A DNA stretch of 64,000 nucleotides. Source: Apium graveolens. Its lineage: Eukaryota; Streptophyta; Magnoliopsida; Apiales; Apiaceae. Location: assembly GCF_009905375.1 (NCBI RefSeq), contig NC_133650.1, positions 304,021,203 to 304,085,202 on the forward strand, in the 5' to 3' direction. Numbering within the stretch: position 1 is the stretch's first letter; the number at the start of each line of letters is the position of its first letter. Below the pieces are notes generated by a model. It searched no databases and had not been told where the DNA came from. It was given only the letters and a program-made list of their open reading frames with translations. Positions 10,851 through 22,814 of this stretch are shown piece after piece. The position numbers and the translations under genes were made by a program.

Positions 10851-11619
10851 GGAAAGAGGGCTTAGGTTATGGAGATGATAAAAGTGAAAAGGGAACTGAA
10901 CAACTTGAGCCTATTGTTGTTAAACAAACTACTAAGCCAAAGGTAAATCATGTTAAGTTTGTAGCAAAAACTGTAAAGTCTGATTCTGAACAAATGAAAG
11001 ATACTGAGACAGAAGTAATAGATGAGTCAACTTCTGACAAATTAAAACATGATAAATCATCTGAAGTTAACATAGGCTTAATGACTAAGAAGCAGCTTAA
11101 GCATAAGCTGAAAGAGATTAGAAATGGCAACATGGTTAAGGCAGCTAGGAAAAATAGGAATGGAAAGGAAGGAGTGAATAAAACCAATAATTATATGCCT
11201 GTTCCTAATGCTCCCAGAAAAAAATGTTATAACTGTGGAAACTCTAACCATCTTGCTTCTTTTTGCAGGAAAAATATAGATATAAACTCCTTACCTCCTA
11301 GATCAGGACTTAAGAGTCAGTCTGTTAGGTTTAAACCACAGAATCCTTGTTTTCATTGTGGTAGTGTATGGCATTCCATTTATACTTGTAAGGAATATCA
11401 TAGTTTGTACTATGATTATTATCAAATAAAACATTTTTTAAAGAAAGTTACTGTAATTCCTTCTAGTGTAAAGTCTGATATAAAGTCTGATAAACAGAAT
11501 GTTAGCATAAACTCTGATATTAAATCCAGTGCAAATGCTAACAAACTTAAAAAGGCCAAAGGATCCAAGCAAGTCTGGGTCCTTAATGGTCTTTGTGATT
11601 GCAGGGCAACAGGAAGAAC
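10851..11619 (+). pseudogene. gag of element A, 3' part after the nested insertion
   Basis: It continues the gag frame broken at 3320 and codes for a Lys-rich segment followed by two more CCHC knuckles, CYNCGNSNHLASFC and CFHCGSVWHSIYTC. The open frame 10994-11626 runs into the start of pol in the wrong frame. Compared with C and D, a short deletion at about 11585 removes codons just before the gag-pol boundary. It also removes the in-frame relation between Gag and protease seen in C and D. Confidence 0.9.
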
Positions 11620-12846
11620 ATCCTAGTTCTGGACAGCGGATGTTCATGACATATGACTGGAAATAAAGCCCTGCTATCAGACTTTGTGGAGAAAGCTGGC
11701 CCAAGAGTTTCTTATGGAGATGGTAACATGGGAAAAACTCTGGGATATGGCAATATCAATCTTGGGAATGTCATCATTAAATCAGTAGATCTTGTCTTAG
11801 GACTTAAACACAATCTGTTGAGTGTGAGTCAAATCTGTGACAGAGGTTATCATATGGATTTCTTTGAAGAACACTGTAAAGTCGTGAGCAATTCTACAGG
11901 AAAAGTGGTTCTGAAAGGATACATGCATGGTAACATATATGAAGCCAGGCTTTCAACAAGTACTGATGGTTTTGCAATCTGTCTGTTAAGTAGAACATCA
12001 ATTGACGAAAGCTGGAATTGGCACAAGAAACTCTCTCATTTAAATTTCAACAATATAAATGAGCTTGTAAAGAAAGATCTTGTGAGAGGACTGCCAAAGT
12101 CAGTATTTGCTCCTGATGGCCTTTGTGATTCATGTCAAAAGGCAAAACAAAGAAAATCTACATTCAAGAGCAAAACTGAATCTTCAATTCTTGAGCCTTA
12201 TCACCTACTGCATGTTGATCTATTTGGTCCAGTCAATGTCATTTCTATTGCAAAAAAGAAATATGCTATGGTTATAGGGATGAGTTCACAAGATACATTT
12301 GGGTGTATTACTTGCACAAGAAGAGTGAAACTGCATCTACTTTAATTGATCATGTCAAACAGCTGGATAAATTGGTCAAAGACTCTGTGAAAATTTTAAG
12401 AAGTAATAATGGCACTGAGTTCAAGAATTTAATCATGGAAGAGTTCTGTAAAAAGCATGAAATTAAGCAGGAATTTTCTGCACCTGAAACTTCACAGCAA
12501 AATGGAGTTGTAAAAAGAAAGAACATGACTCTTATTGAAGCTGCACGAACTATGCTTGATGAAGCAAAGCTACCAACCTATTTTTTGGGCTGAAGCTGTG
12601 CAGACTGCTTACTTTACACAGAATGCTACACTCATAAACAAGCATGGAAAGACACCATATGAGATGGTGTAGAAAAAGAAGCCCAATCTGAAATACTTTC
12701 ATGTATTTGGTTGCAAGTGTTTTGTTCTTAAGACTCATCCTGAACCGCTGTCAAAATTTGATCTAAAAGCTGATGAAGGAATTTTTTTTGGATATCCACT
12801 TTCCATAAAAGCCTTCAGAGTCTACGATTTAAGAACAAGGGTTGTC
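11600..12846 (+). pseudogene. Protease and integrase region of element A pol
   Basis: The aspartic protease signature DSGCS is present at about 11630-11645 but is followed directly by a TGA where other copies have a sense codon. The integrase follows in the copia order. It has a zinc region (WHKKLSHLN ... CDSCQKAKQ) and a core whose first Asp is in [10 protein letters not shown]. The second catalytic site reads RSNNGTEF (D to N compared with D's RSDNGTEF) and the third reads NGVVKRKN (E to K compared with ERKN). A frameshift lies near 12290-12310, another near 12590, and a stop (TAG) near 12670. This integrase cannot be active. Confidence 0.92.
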
Positions 12847-14977
12847 ATGGAATCTATCAATGTATCTTTTGATGATAAAAAAATTACTGAACTTGAAGAT
12901 TTCAATGATCATGATCAGCTGAGATTCGAAGATGAAGATTTAAATTCTGATTCTGTAAGTTCTGATGACCTAAATCTTGGTACTGCAAGTTCTGATGGAT
13001 TAAAATCTGATGTCATTGAAACAGTGGTAACTCCTCCAAAGGAATGTGCACCTGTGCAGGGGGAGCAAGCTGAAGATCCTACCACAACTCAAGACTCTCA
13101 AGAAGCATCAGAATCTGTAGCTGGCTCTTCAAGTTCTGATTCATCAAGTTCTGATGAGCCAAATTCTGATAATTCTGGAAACTCTGATTCTTCAACTCCT
13201 GAAAAATCAAACTCAAATTCTGAAGTCTCAGAAAGTATAACTACAGGGGGAGCATCAAAAAATACTGATGACAACATGGATCATGGGGAAGGATCCAGTT
13301 GTAGAGATCAACTTCCATCTGTAAGGAAGTGGACTAAAGCACACACACCTGACTTAATCATTGGAGATCCTGATGCAGGTGTCAGAACTAGAACTGCAAC
13401 TTTAAATGAATGTCTCTATCATTCTTTTCTATCTCAGACTGAACCAAAGAAAGTGGAAGAAGCTCTTCAAGATGCTAATTGGGTGCAATCAATGCAGGAA
13501 GAATTAAATGAATTTGAAAGAAATAAAGTCTGGACCCTAGTGCCAAGGCTAAAGAACAGATCAGTTATTGGTACAAAATGGGTGTTCAGAAATAAAACTG
13601 ACAGTGATGGCATAATTAAAAGGAACAAAGCAAGGCTGGTTGCAAAAGGATACTCTCAACAAGAGGGAATTGACTATGATGAAACATTTGCACCAGTTGC
13701 TAGATTGGAAGCCATAAGGATCTTTTTGGCTTATGCTGCTCAAATGAAGTTTAAAGTCTTTCAAATGGATGTGAAAAGTGCTTTTCTTAATGGAGAATTG
13801 GAAGAAGAGATAAATATTAAACAACCTACAGGTTTTGTAGATTCAAAATTTCCTAATCATGTCTACAGGCTTGACAAAGCACTTTATGGCCTTAAGCAAG
13901 CTCCAAGAGCAAGGTATGAGACTTTAGCTCAATTCCTTCTGGAAAGTGGATTTCACAGAGGCATAATTGATAAGACACTGTTTTACCTCAACCATGGAAA
14001 GGACTTACTTTTGGTACAGTTATATGTAGATGATATCATATTTGGTTCTATAAATGCTAAACTCTGTAAAAGGTTTGCAAAGCTAATGCGGTCAAGGTAT
14101 CAAATGGGTACGATGGGAGAACTTAGCTATTTTCTGGGACTTCAAGTCAAGCAAAATGAAGAAGGTACTTTTATTTGACAATCCAAGTACACCAGAAATT
14201 TACTCAAGAAATTTGGAATACAAGATTGTTCAACTGCATCCACTCCCATGGCCACTACAACCAAGTTAGATAAGGATACTGGTTCATCAGTAGATATTAC
14301 TAACTACATAGGTATGATTGGCTCTTTACTCTATTTAACTGCAAGTAGACCTGATATCATGTATGCTACCTGTCTTTGTGCAAGATTTCAGGTTGATTCA
14401 AGAGAACCTCACTTAATAACTGTGAAAAAAAATTTAAGTACCTTAAGGGTCAGCTGATCTAGGAATGTGGTATCCTAGAGAATCAGACTTTAAGCTAATA
14501 GGTTACTCAGATGCAGATTTTGCAGGATGCAAAATAGACAAGAAAAGTACAAGTGGAAGCTGCCAATTTCTTTGAGGCATATTAGTTTCTTGATTTAGCA
14601 AGAAACAGAAATCAATTTCCACATCATCTGCAGAAGCATAATATATTGTTGCAGGAAGCTGTTGTGCACCGATTCTTTGGATGAAGAATCAGTTACTGGA
14701 TTATGGGTTAGAATGTTCTGAAATACCTATTTACTGTGATAATCAAAGTGCTATTGCTATGACAGGTAATCCAGTTCAACACTCAATGACAAAGCACATC
14801 AGCATTATGTACCATTTCATAAGGGAACATGTAATGGAAGGTACAGTGGAATTTCATTTTGTTCCAACAGATCAACAACTAGCAGATATCTTCACAAAAC
14901 CACTATGTGAAGCTACTTTTACAAGACTGGTAAATGAACTTGGAATGGTTTCAGGTTCTTTCTCAAAATCTGCTTAG
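12847..14977 (+). pseudogene. Ser/Asp-rich linker, reverse transcriptase and RNase H of element A pol
   Basis: The 443-codon open frame 12847-14178 begins with a long acidic linker rich in Ser-Asp ([19 protein letters not shown] runs). It then codes for the copia RT, with [33 protein letters not shown] and the catalytic YVDDIIFG at about 14023. A TGA near 14176 ends it. RNase H continues in pieces: SDADFAGC near 14505, then several stops near 14570-14645. One of these replaces the catalytic Glu of the AEAEYI motif. The last piece, 14681-14977, is open and ends with LADIFTKPL and the family C-terminus GSFSKSA. Confidence 0.93.
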
Positions 14978-14980
14978 TTT

Positions 14981-16312
14981 TTGTTCTCATGCATCAGACT
15001 TTATGATCAGTGTTTACAGATTATATTATTACTATGTAATATGTGCTTAATCTGTGATATTAATTAAATACTGATTGTTATCTGATGTGATTCTATAAAC
15101 TCTGATACTGATTTGGATATTCTGTGACTATTCAATCCTATGAGGATTACTGTGCTAGATGCTGACCTAGTAGTCTTTAACATACCAGAAATTCCATATT
15201 TGAATTAGTTGTTTATGTGGAAATTCATTAACACAAGCAAATTCTGATATTGAGCTTAGTCAAATTTACTTTGTATATCTTATTAATAAGTCACAAACTA
15301 GATTCTTGCTTCTGTCAAATTCTGATGTCAGTAAATCTTAAGAATGAACTAAATGCTGATAAGCCTCACTTATCTGAAGAAAAGAAAAGAAAAGAAAATT
15401 AAAGTCAGGTACTCCTTTGATATCTAGAGTAAATATGTGGAAGGGAAGACCCAAGTGCATTGCTGGTATTAAGTTATATGCATTAGAAAAGCAAATAAAT
15501 TTTTCTTGGTGACTTTTCACATTCTCTGATTACTGGAGAAATACTTTGACAATAGCATAAATTCTGATAGCATTCGTGACTCATTTACACTGAGGAGCCA
15601 CTGTGAAAAAGAATTCTAAAAGATGCATAAAATGAGCACAAACAGTTGAGGTGGACTGGTGCATAAATTTGTTCTATAGTAGACTTCATAATTAATGACA
15701 GATTTTAAGCACTTTTCTTAGTTATGCCTGATTTCTAAGATGTACTGAAGTTGATCAGACTTTAATCTTTATCTGAAATTCTGCTCATTGCACACACTAT
15801 CACTCCATATGAATGATAAAAATTACCGTGGTGATCAAGTTGTTTTTGGTAAACAGTTAAGTGTCATTTGCATAAATTCTGAGGACAAGTTCTGATGATT
15901 AAACTTTGAAGAAAACAAGTCAGTATTTGTATGAAGAATCACATAAACAAACATTCACTTTTTGAGTTGATAAGCCATATTCTGATGACCATTAAGTTCT
16001 GATAATAGTCAGATTCTGATGTAAATCCTGATGGAAACTCTGATGCTTACTTGGCATTATTTATTTACTTGACTTATTTGTGGTAAATGCTGAAACGGTC
16101 ATATTTAATCAGAATATATTTAGGTGAGATGAAAAACAGTCATAATCATTTGGGTTAGTGGTAAACGTGTATGTCTTGAAAAACTGTATGTGCACGGTAA
16201 TTATTACTTATTTCCCGTGCCCATTAACTCCTGTTTTAATTATTGACTGCTCATCCTTCAGTAAAATCACATCTTTTCCTACCCAAACACATATTTTCAT
16301 TTCTCTCAAACA
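14981..16312 (+). other. Non-coding spacer between pol and the extra ORF of element A
   Basis: No credible coding sequence is present. The stretch is homologous to 26368-27774 of element C read on the minus strand, so it is a conserved internal part of the family. It is rich in the short words TTCTGAT and AATTCTGA, which also recur in the coding regions. Confidence 0.8.
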
Positions 16313-16551
16313 ATGGCAAATCTCAGTTGGTTTATTGATATGGCACAGACACTGTGACCATTTTTAGAAATGGAATTCAGACTTCATATCCTATCAACAA
16401 CATTCCATATGACATCTGGATTCAACTTCCAGACAACATCAAAAATGATCTTTTGTTTTTTCAAAGAGAATTTCATCTTCACATCCTTAAACAACAGGAG
16501 AAAATCATTCGTCTTACTATTCTCTTTGTTGAAAGTAGGAAGAAGAATTAA
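16313..16551 (+). pseudogene. Short ORF specific to element A after pol
   Basis: An ATG at 16313 follows a leader homologous to the one before the extra ORF in element C, but the coding sequence is different. After 14 codons a TGA ends it. Another frame is open at 16354-16551 and reads PYDIWIQLPDNIKNDLL and further charged, helix-prone residues to a TAA. I do not recognise the product. It is followed by about 350 bp of non-coding DNA and then by the tail of the extra ORF shared with C. The N-terminal domain found in C is absent here, so this segment looks like a replacement or an old recombination. Confidence 0.45.
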
Positions 16552-16899
16552 ATATCATCCATCTGTATCTCTTCACCATCAACTTTGTTAGGCTTCTTAG
16601 ACCAAGGTTGTTAATGTTCACCGTCTTAGACTAGGATTATCTTGTAATCTTTTGCATGTAATCTACAAATTTCATGAAATATACTCTTTAATATTTTAAT
16701 GAAATTTCCTTTGATTGCAAGATTTAGTCTCTATTTATCTCGTATTATGAGTATGTGAATGTTCTATTTGAAGCCTGTTAATCTTTACTTCATCTACTTG
16801 AACTGTATTTTTTTATGAATGTTTTGATTAAAATTGTGGTTACTAATAATTTGTGATGATTTGACAAACAAATGTTAAACTTGAATCAACATATCCTGA
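16552..16899 (+). other. Non-coding stretch inside element A
   Basis: An AT-rich run with no ORF of note, resembling a 3' untranslated region after the short ORF. It is not obviously shared with element C. Confidence 0.5.
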
Positions 16900-19739
16900 G
16901 TTACACTTGAAATTGAAGCACAGGTTCATGCATCAGAACCTGTGACTGATGAAGCTGAGAATGTAAATTTTCAGAAAGAAACAGAAGCTGAAGGGTCAAC
17001 CCAACAGATAAATGCTGAAGCTCAAAGTTCTGATACTTTGAAGAGAAAGAGAACTGCTAGTTTTGATGCTAAATCAGCTCCTTCATTGGCAAGAAGATTA
17101 AAGAAAATGAAGGAAAAGAGGTATAATGCTAAGACTCCATCTGAGGATATATCTGAGACTGAGAAAGGAGATCAGGAATCTATGATCTCGCATCCTATTG
17201 TACTTGAAGCTTTGCCACCTCCAATTCAAGCTAAAGAAACTGCCCAAGCTACTGTGCTGACCCCTCATGTTTCTCCTATTAAAGCTTCAAAGCATGCTGA
17301 AGAACAAGTTGAAACTTTTGAGATAGATATTCACAATTTGAATATACTAAATGTTCTTTATCTGGAAGCTTCAAAAACAGCAGCTCAGCATTCTCCAACT
17401 CATTCTCCAATCTAATATGCTGAGATACTATCTAAACCAACAACACATGTACTGGAGATAAATTCTGATGCTCAAGAATTAGAAGAGGTAGTTCCTGAAT
17501 CTCCAGTTGCCTCACACACTTTAGAGCTGTCAGAAGATGCTAAGACTTCCTCAATTTCTGAAGATAGTGTTTTTGTTGAGACTCCAGCTCCCATTCTGGG
17601 AAAGGAAGCATTGGTTAGGAAATTTGTTGAAAAGGATGCACATATTCCTTGGGAGGATACTCGCATAGGTGTGGAGTGGACCAAGAAGTGGAATGAAACT
17701 GATTTCACTCCAAGCTCCAAAGTACTGACAGACCATATTGGTAAAGCTGACGAGTTGCTCACAAATGCTGATTTTAAGACACAACTCAAAATCATAGCTC
17801 TGCCTACCAAATACCTTCAAGGTCTACACTCTCAAACTCATGTAAAGGCTGATACACTACAAGAATCATTTAACAAGCTGGATATGCAAATCAAGCAATT
17901 GAGAAGGCTCAAGAGAAGCAACATGCCCAAATCTTTGAGGTCCTGGCAAATCAAGCTTCTCAACAGGCTCAAGTGAATGAGATTCAATCTTCAGTGGAAC
18001 TTCTTCTCTCACTCCTACTATCTAATGATCCCAAAAAGGGGGAGAAGATAGTTAAGTCCAAATGCTCTGATGATCAAGTACTGAAGAAGAAAGATGATGA
18101 AACTGATGACCAGGGAAACCCTAGTAAGGGTAGAGGTCAAGTTCAAGTTAAAGGGCAGAGCAGCAAGGTTTCTTCAAGGAAACTAATTATTGATGCAGGC
18201 AAATCTTCTATTCAAAAGAAGACAAGTTCTGGAGCTGCTCAAACTCAAAATCTGATAGCAAGTGCTGAAACTCAAAATCTGATATCAAGTTCAAATGAGC
18301 AAAGTCTGATGGCCAAGCCTGTTGTTCTGATACAGGGTGGAAGTCAAGATACTCAAAAGTTCATGCAAACTTTGAAGCTCAAGGGAATGCAGACTACAAT
18401 CTACTACAAGGATCCCAAGATTTAGACTCTTGATGAGGAAATTGCTAGAAAATTATTTCTGAAGCATAATCCAGGAATGGATTTGGATAATCTCAAGGAG
18501 GAAAAAGCTAGATTTAAAGTTGAAAAGACAAATCCATAATCAAAAGCTTCTGTTGCAAAGAAACCTCCAAGGCCTAAAGAGAAAGGCATTGTGATCAAAG
18601 AGAAATCAATTACTGAGGCATCTAAAGCCAAAACAAGATCACAGATTGAAATTGATCCTAAGTCAAAAGGAAAAGAAAAGGTTGGTGAACCTTTAAGGAA
18701 AAGGACAAATTCTACTATTCAAGTCTATCAAGCTACAGTGCATGATGATAATGCTTTGATAGAAGATGAAAATGTTCAAACTCTGAAAAGAAAGAAGATT
18801 TCTGAAAAATCAAAGACAACCTCCGACAAAGCTCAAGTTGTTCAGAGTGAAGAAGTGCAAGTTACAGAAGAAGCAGCAAGTTCTGATAAAGTCAAGAAGT
18901 CAACCACTGACAGTGCTCAAGTTGATTTAGACAAGATGGAAGTAACTGACAAAAAGAAACTTCTATTGAAAAATGTCAAACCATCAGATCCAAAGAAAAT
19001 TCAATTACTGTCTACTTTCATGACCATTGGGTTAAATGTTAGGGAACCAAGAGACAGGGCTGGACTAGGTTCTGATGAGGCTAAGATCAAGACAGGACTT
19101 GAAGTTGCTACAAGAGATCCATTTATGTTAACTGAAAAACCACTTGAAGATGTTACTCAGAAACACCTTAATAAGGTTATCTCTGTTCAAGTGATACTGG
19201 ATGCTCATGACAAGCACAATGTGAAAGAAAATCTGATTCTATTTCTTGAAGATGGAAGGACATTTCAGATGTCGAAATCAGATGTACTAAACAAATCACT
19301 AAAAGAACTTCAATTCTTTCATTACCTTTTAAAGGTAAAGTCTGATATTACTAGGAGATGGTCAAACTTTATTCTGAAGATCATAAGAGATAAAGCTAGA
19401 ATTTCTGGATCAAAGGTTACAGAATTTATTCCAAACATAATTGAAGATGATGGAAGTGAAATTCCAATGAAGAAAGATTCTGCTAAACTTGAAATGATTC
19501 TGAAAGAGAAATGATTATGCTACAATGAAGATTCTTCTCGTCCTAGGGTAATAAGACTGGGTGATGGTTTAGAAAGAAGTCATATCTCTGCTTTAAGGAC
19601 TGCAATCTACCAGATTAGAAGTCAAGATGAAGAGATGAAGCAAGTCAAGACTACAATGTCTCAGGTCCTGAGAAACAAAGAAGAAAAGATGATATCAAAA
19701 TTTGTCAAGAATCATTTTGGATTCATATTGACTCAGTAA
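16900..19739 (+). pseudogene. Extra post-pol ORF of element A (SIRE additional ORF), tail region
   Basis: A sense-strand coding region downstream of pol, matching 23539-25300 of element C. Open pieces are 16942-17415, 17611-17976, 17973-18425 and 18591-19514. A few stops (17413, 18423, 18538, 19512) and a frame change near 17960 break it, and the last frame closes at about 19737. The product is highly charged, rich in Lys, Glu, Ser and Thr. It holds a segment with WEDTRIGVEWTKKWN and a coiled-coil-like part ending in NEIQSSVELLLSLLLS. No transmembrane segment or signal peptide is visible, so an envelope-like role is not supported. Such additional ORFs are known in SIRE-lineage elements; the function is unknown to me. 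Confidence 0.75.
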
Positions 19740-19865
19740 GATTGGTAAAAGCTACAAGGATTGTAAGTTGTAGTTATTTGTCTAGTTAAACTCTTAATGC
19801 ATTTGTACTTAAATGTTTTTGACATCATCAAATCTATTAACTTGTATATTTTGCATAATTTACAA

Positions 19866-19877
19866 GTTGGGGGAGAT
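19866..19877 (+). other. Polypurine tract of element A
   Basis: The run gttgggggagat directly precedes the 3' LTR (starting TGTTAG at 19878). It is the expected primer site for plus-strand DNA synthesis. Confidence 0.85.
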
Positions 19878-20468
19878 TGTTAGATATATTTGAGATGTCA
19901 TGTCTAATATGATTTGTGTTAGTTTTTCAGAACTTAACAATAGGACAAATCAGGACTTACTGGAAATCAGTACTTACTGGAAGTCGGAACTTAATATCAG
20001 AACTTAAGTTATCAGAAGATAAATATCAGAAGATACATATAAGAACTTAGGTATGGGAAGACTTTCAAAGAAAGACTGAAGTTGATTTACAGGAAATATG
20101 ATCTGGACTAAGACAAGAAGATATGCATGGAAAGAGTTAGAAGACTGGAAGACTTGTATAAAATATCCGATTGATATATTTTAGGAGACAGAATTATATT
20201 CTATATCAATTAGAAGTTATCTTGTAATTGTGTACTATATAAACACAGACATAGGTTTACACTATAAGTGTTATCATTATCGAGAATTAATATACATTGT
20301 AACCTAGCAGCTCTTAGTGATATTTGTTCATCATTGAGAGAGAACAGTTCCATTGTAACAGAATTTATTATATTGAATATATCTGTTTACTGTTACTTGT
20401 GTTCAAGATCGATTTGATTGTGAAAACACTGTATTCAACCCCCTTCGACAGTGTTGTGTAATCTAACA
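19878..20468 (+). repeat. 3' LTR of copia element A
   Basis: It matches 1091-1680 along its whole length with about 29 substitutions by my count and a 1-bp indel. It ends AATCTAACA. The gypsy sequence resumes at 20469. Confidence 0.95.
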
Positions 20469-21974
20469 CAGAGTTAGGAAGAGAAGCCATGTATGCAATA
20501 TCATTTCAACCAAAAATTTTAGAAAAGATTCGATGTTGTCAAGAACAAGTAATGAACCACGAGAAAGATAAGTTGACAGGAGAGGAAGTTAGAGCTCAAA
20601 AGGATGAAAAAGGAATATATCGCGTTAAATCACGTATTTGGATACCTAACACTGTGGAGCTAAAGCATGAGATTTTGCACGAAGCGCATAACTCCAGATT
20701 TTCAATTCACCCTGGAAGTACAAAGATGTATAAGGACTTAAAAGGAAGTTATTGGTGGTCAAACATGAAATAGGAAATCGTGGAATGGATAAGTAAATGC
20801 TATATGTGCCAAAGAGTTAAAGCAGGACATCAGCGGCCGAGTGGACTGCTTCAGCCCCTAGATATACCTGAATGTAAATGGGAACATATCGCGATGAATT
20901 TCATGGTAGGATTGCCAAAGACCAAGTCTAATCATGATGCGATTTGGGTGATAGTCGATCGACTGACAAAATCAGCACATTTCTTGCCTATCAACGAAAG
21001 ATTTTCATTGGAAAAGTTGGTCAAAATGTATTTGGACGAGATCGTGATGCGTGATGGAGTTCCAGTGTCTATCATATGCGATAGAGATCCGAGATTTAAC
21101 TCGATATTTTGGCTACAATTTCATGATCATTTGGGAACTAAATTGAAAATGAGTACGGCGTATCACCCGCAGACTGACGAACAAAGCGAAAGGACAATTC
21201 AAACGATCGAGGATATGTTGAGAGCCTGCGTATTGGATTTCAAAGGAAATTGGGACGATCATTCGCCATTGATTGAGTTTTCCTACAACAACAGTTATCA
21301 CGCGAGTATCGGTATGCCACCCTATGAAGCATTGTATGGAAGAAAATGCAGATCCCCTACATATTGGGTCGAGGTTGGTGAACATAAACTAATTGGCCCA
21401 GAGCTAGTTCAACAAACGAAAGAGAAAGTGGAAGTGATTCGTAAAAGGTTAATTGCGGCTCAAGATTGACAAAAGAAATATGCAGATCAAGATCGGAAAG
21501 ATATGCAATTTGAGCCCGGAGATAAAGTGTTGTTAAAGATATCTCCGTGGAAATGGTTATCCAGATTGGGGAAGAAAGGAAAGCTGAGTTCCAGGTATAT
21601 TGGACCATTTGAAGTACTTAAACAAGTTGGGAAAGTGGCTTATAAGTTAGCGTTACCTCCACAGATGCAACATCTTCATAACGTGTTTCACGTTTCTCTT
21701 ATAAAGAAATATAATGTTGATGCAAGCCATGTGATCGAATTGGAACCAATGGATATTCAGCAAGATCCGTCTTATATGGAACAACCAGTGCAAATCTTGG
21801 ATCATAAAGAAAAAGCGCTTAGAAATAAAGTTGTGCCTCTAGTTAGAGTGTTGTGGGGAAATCCTAAAGTAGAGGAGTCAACTTAGGAATTAGAGAGTGA
21901 AATGCAAGAGAATTATCCCCATATTTTTGTTTAGACTAGATTCTGGGGACAGAATCCTTTTAAGGGGGATAGAT
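20469..21974 (+). pseudogene. Ty3-gypsy (Tekay-like) integrase and chromodomain-like tail, right half
   Basis: This continues the gypsy element broken by copia A. The zinc-binding region runs HEILHEAHNSRFSIHPGS and then CYMCQ; a TAG stop at 20771 separates them. The integrase core follows (20780-21469). Its second acidic residue is in CDRDPRF and the glutamate in SERTIQT, but the first position reads AMNFMVGLP where the family has an aspartate (MDF), so a catalytic D appears changed to N. After a TGA at 21467 the C-terminal part (21503-21886) holds the GPFEVL and HNVFHVSLIKKY motifs and a chromodomain-like ILDHKEKALRNK segment, typical of Tekay/Del chromoviruses. The purine tract aagggggat at 21963 marks the end of the internal region. 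Confidence 0.9.
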
Positions 21975-22814
21975 TGTAGCGACTGGGAATTTCACGACGT
22001 GAGTAAGTGAATAAAGTATACTTTTGTGTAATAATTCTAGATTATGTGAATAAATAAAGGGTTAAATGATTTTGTTGGTTGATTGTCTTTATTGTACAAT
22101 AGTAACTGGGAACGTAAAATGACCCGTTCCAGTTTGATGAGTCAACTTAGGGGATAAGCAGTGTTGTCGGGCCGTCAGGTTGAACAGAACTCGTTTTAAA
22201 TAGGAATTAAGGTATTTAAATGTGAACTATGTGTTATTGTGTGAAATAAGAATTTATAAGTAAATATTATAACCCAGTTGTGGTGTCAATTGGTATAAAA
22301 GGTTTGATTTCAGCGTGTCCGAAAACGCTCAGCGTCGGGCCGTCAGACATGACGCGACCCGTTACGCGAATAGTTAATATGAACAAAAAGGGGAATTTCT
22401 TAAGACTGATTGTGATGTAAGATGAGTCGTAATATGTGAATACATGTCATTGCTTGATAATGTGCTTGGGTATGTGCTCTGATTATTTTTAATAATTTTA
22501 AAAGGAATTATTTGATTTAAATAAGAGTCATTGTATGTTAATGTTTTAAGTTCATTTGGTTTTGAACATTTGATAGGTTCGAATTTTTCTTAAAAATTAT
22601 GCAGGAAAATGATTTTTGATGTGTGATAATATGAATGATAGCATTAAAATGGTTGCATGTGATTTTAGATGGTTTTGTGTTGATGTTGGAGTTCGAATTT
22701 TTTGTAATTAAAAGGATAAGAGTAGTTGTTTGCTTAGGGTAATTGAAGGTTAAGTAATTAAAGAATCTTTTGATTGATTAGTGGTTTTTAGTTCGAATTT
22801 TTGTAATTAAAAAA
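21975..22814 (+). repeat. Probable 3' LTR of the gypsy element (right end uncertain)
   Basis: The sequence begins TGTAGCGACTGGG directly after the polypurine tract (about 21963-21970), as expected for a gypsy 3' LTR. It is non-coding and contains two similar gggccgtcag motifs (near 22168 and 22337). No matching 5' LTR is in the window, so the right border is only set by the start of a different repeat at about 22815. The LTR may be truncated there. Confidence 0.6.

Larger units (their letters stand above)
1091..20468 (+). mobile_element. Copia element A (SIRE lineage), full length but inactive
   Basis: A complete LTR retrotransposon inserted in the gypsy element. It has a 590-bp 5' LTR, a tRNA-Met primer site, gag, protease, integrase, RT, RNase H, an extra ORF after pol, a polypurine tract and a 591-bp 3' LTR. 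After subtracting the nested element B and its target-site copy (3321-10850) it is about 11.85 kb long. The order PR-IN-RT-RH is that of copia; the large Gag, the long internal region and the post-pol ORF fit the SIRE/Maximus lineage. I count roughly 29 substitutions between the LTRs (about 5%). The flanks caaaa and cagag are at best a decayed 5-bp target duplication. Stops and frameshifts occur in every gene. Confidence 0.93.
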
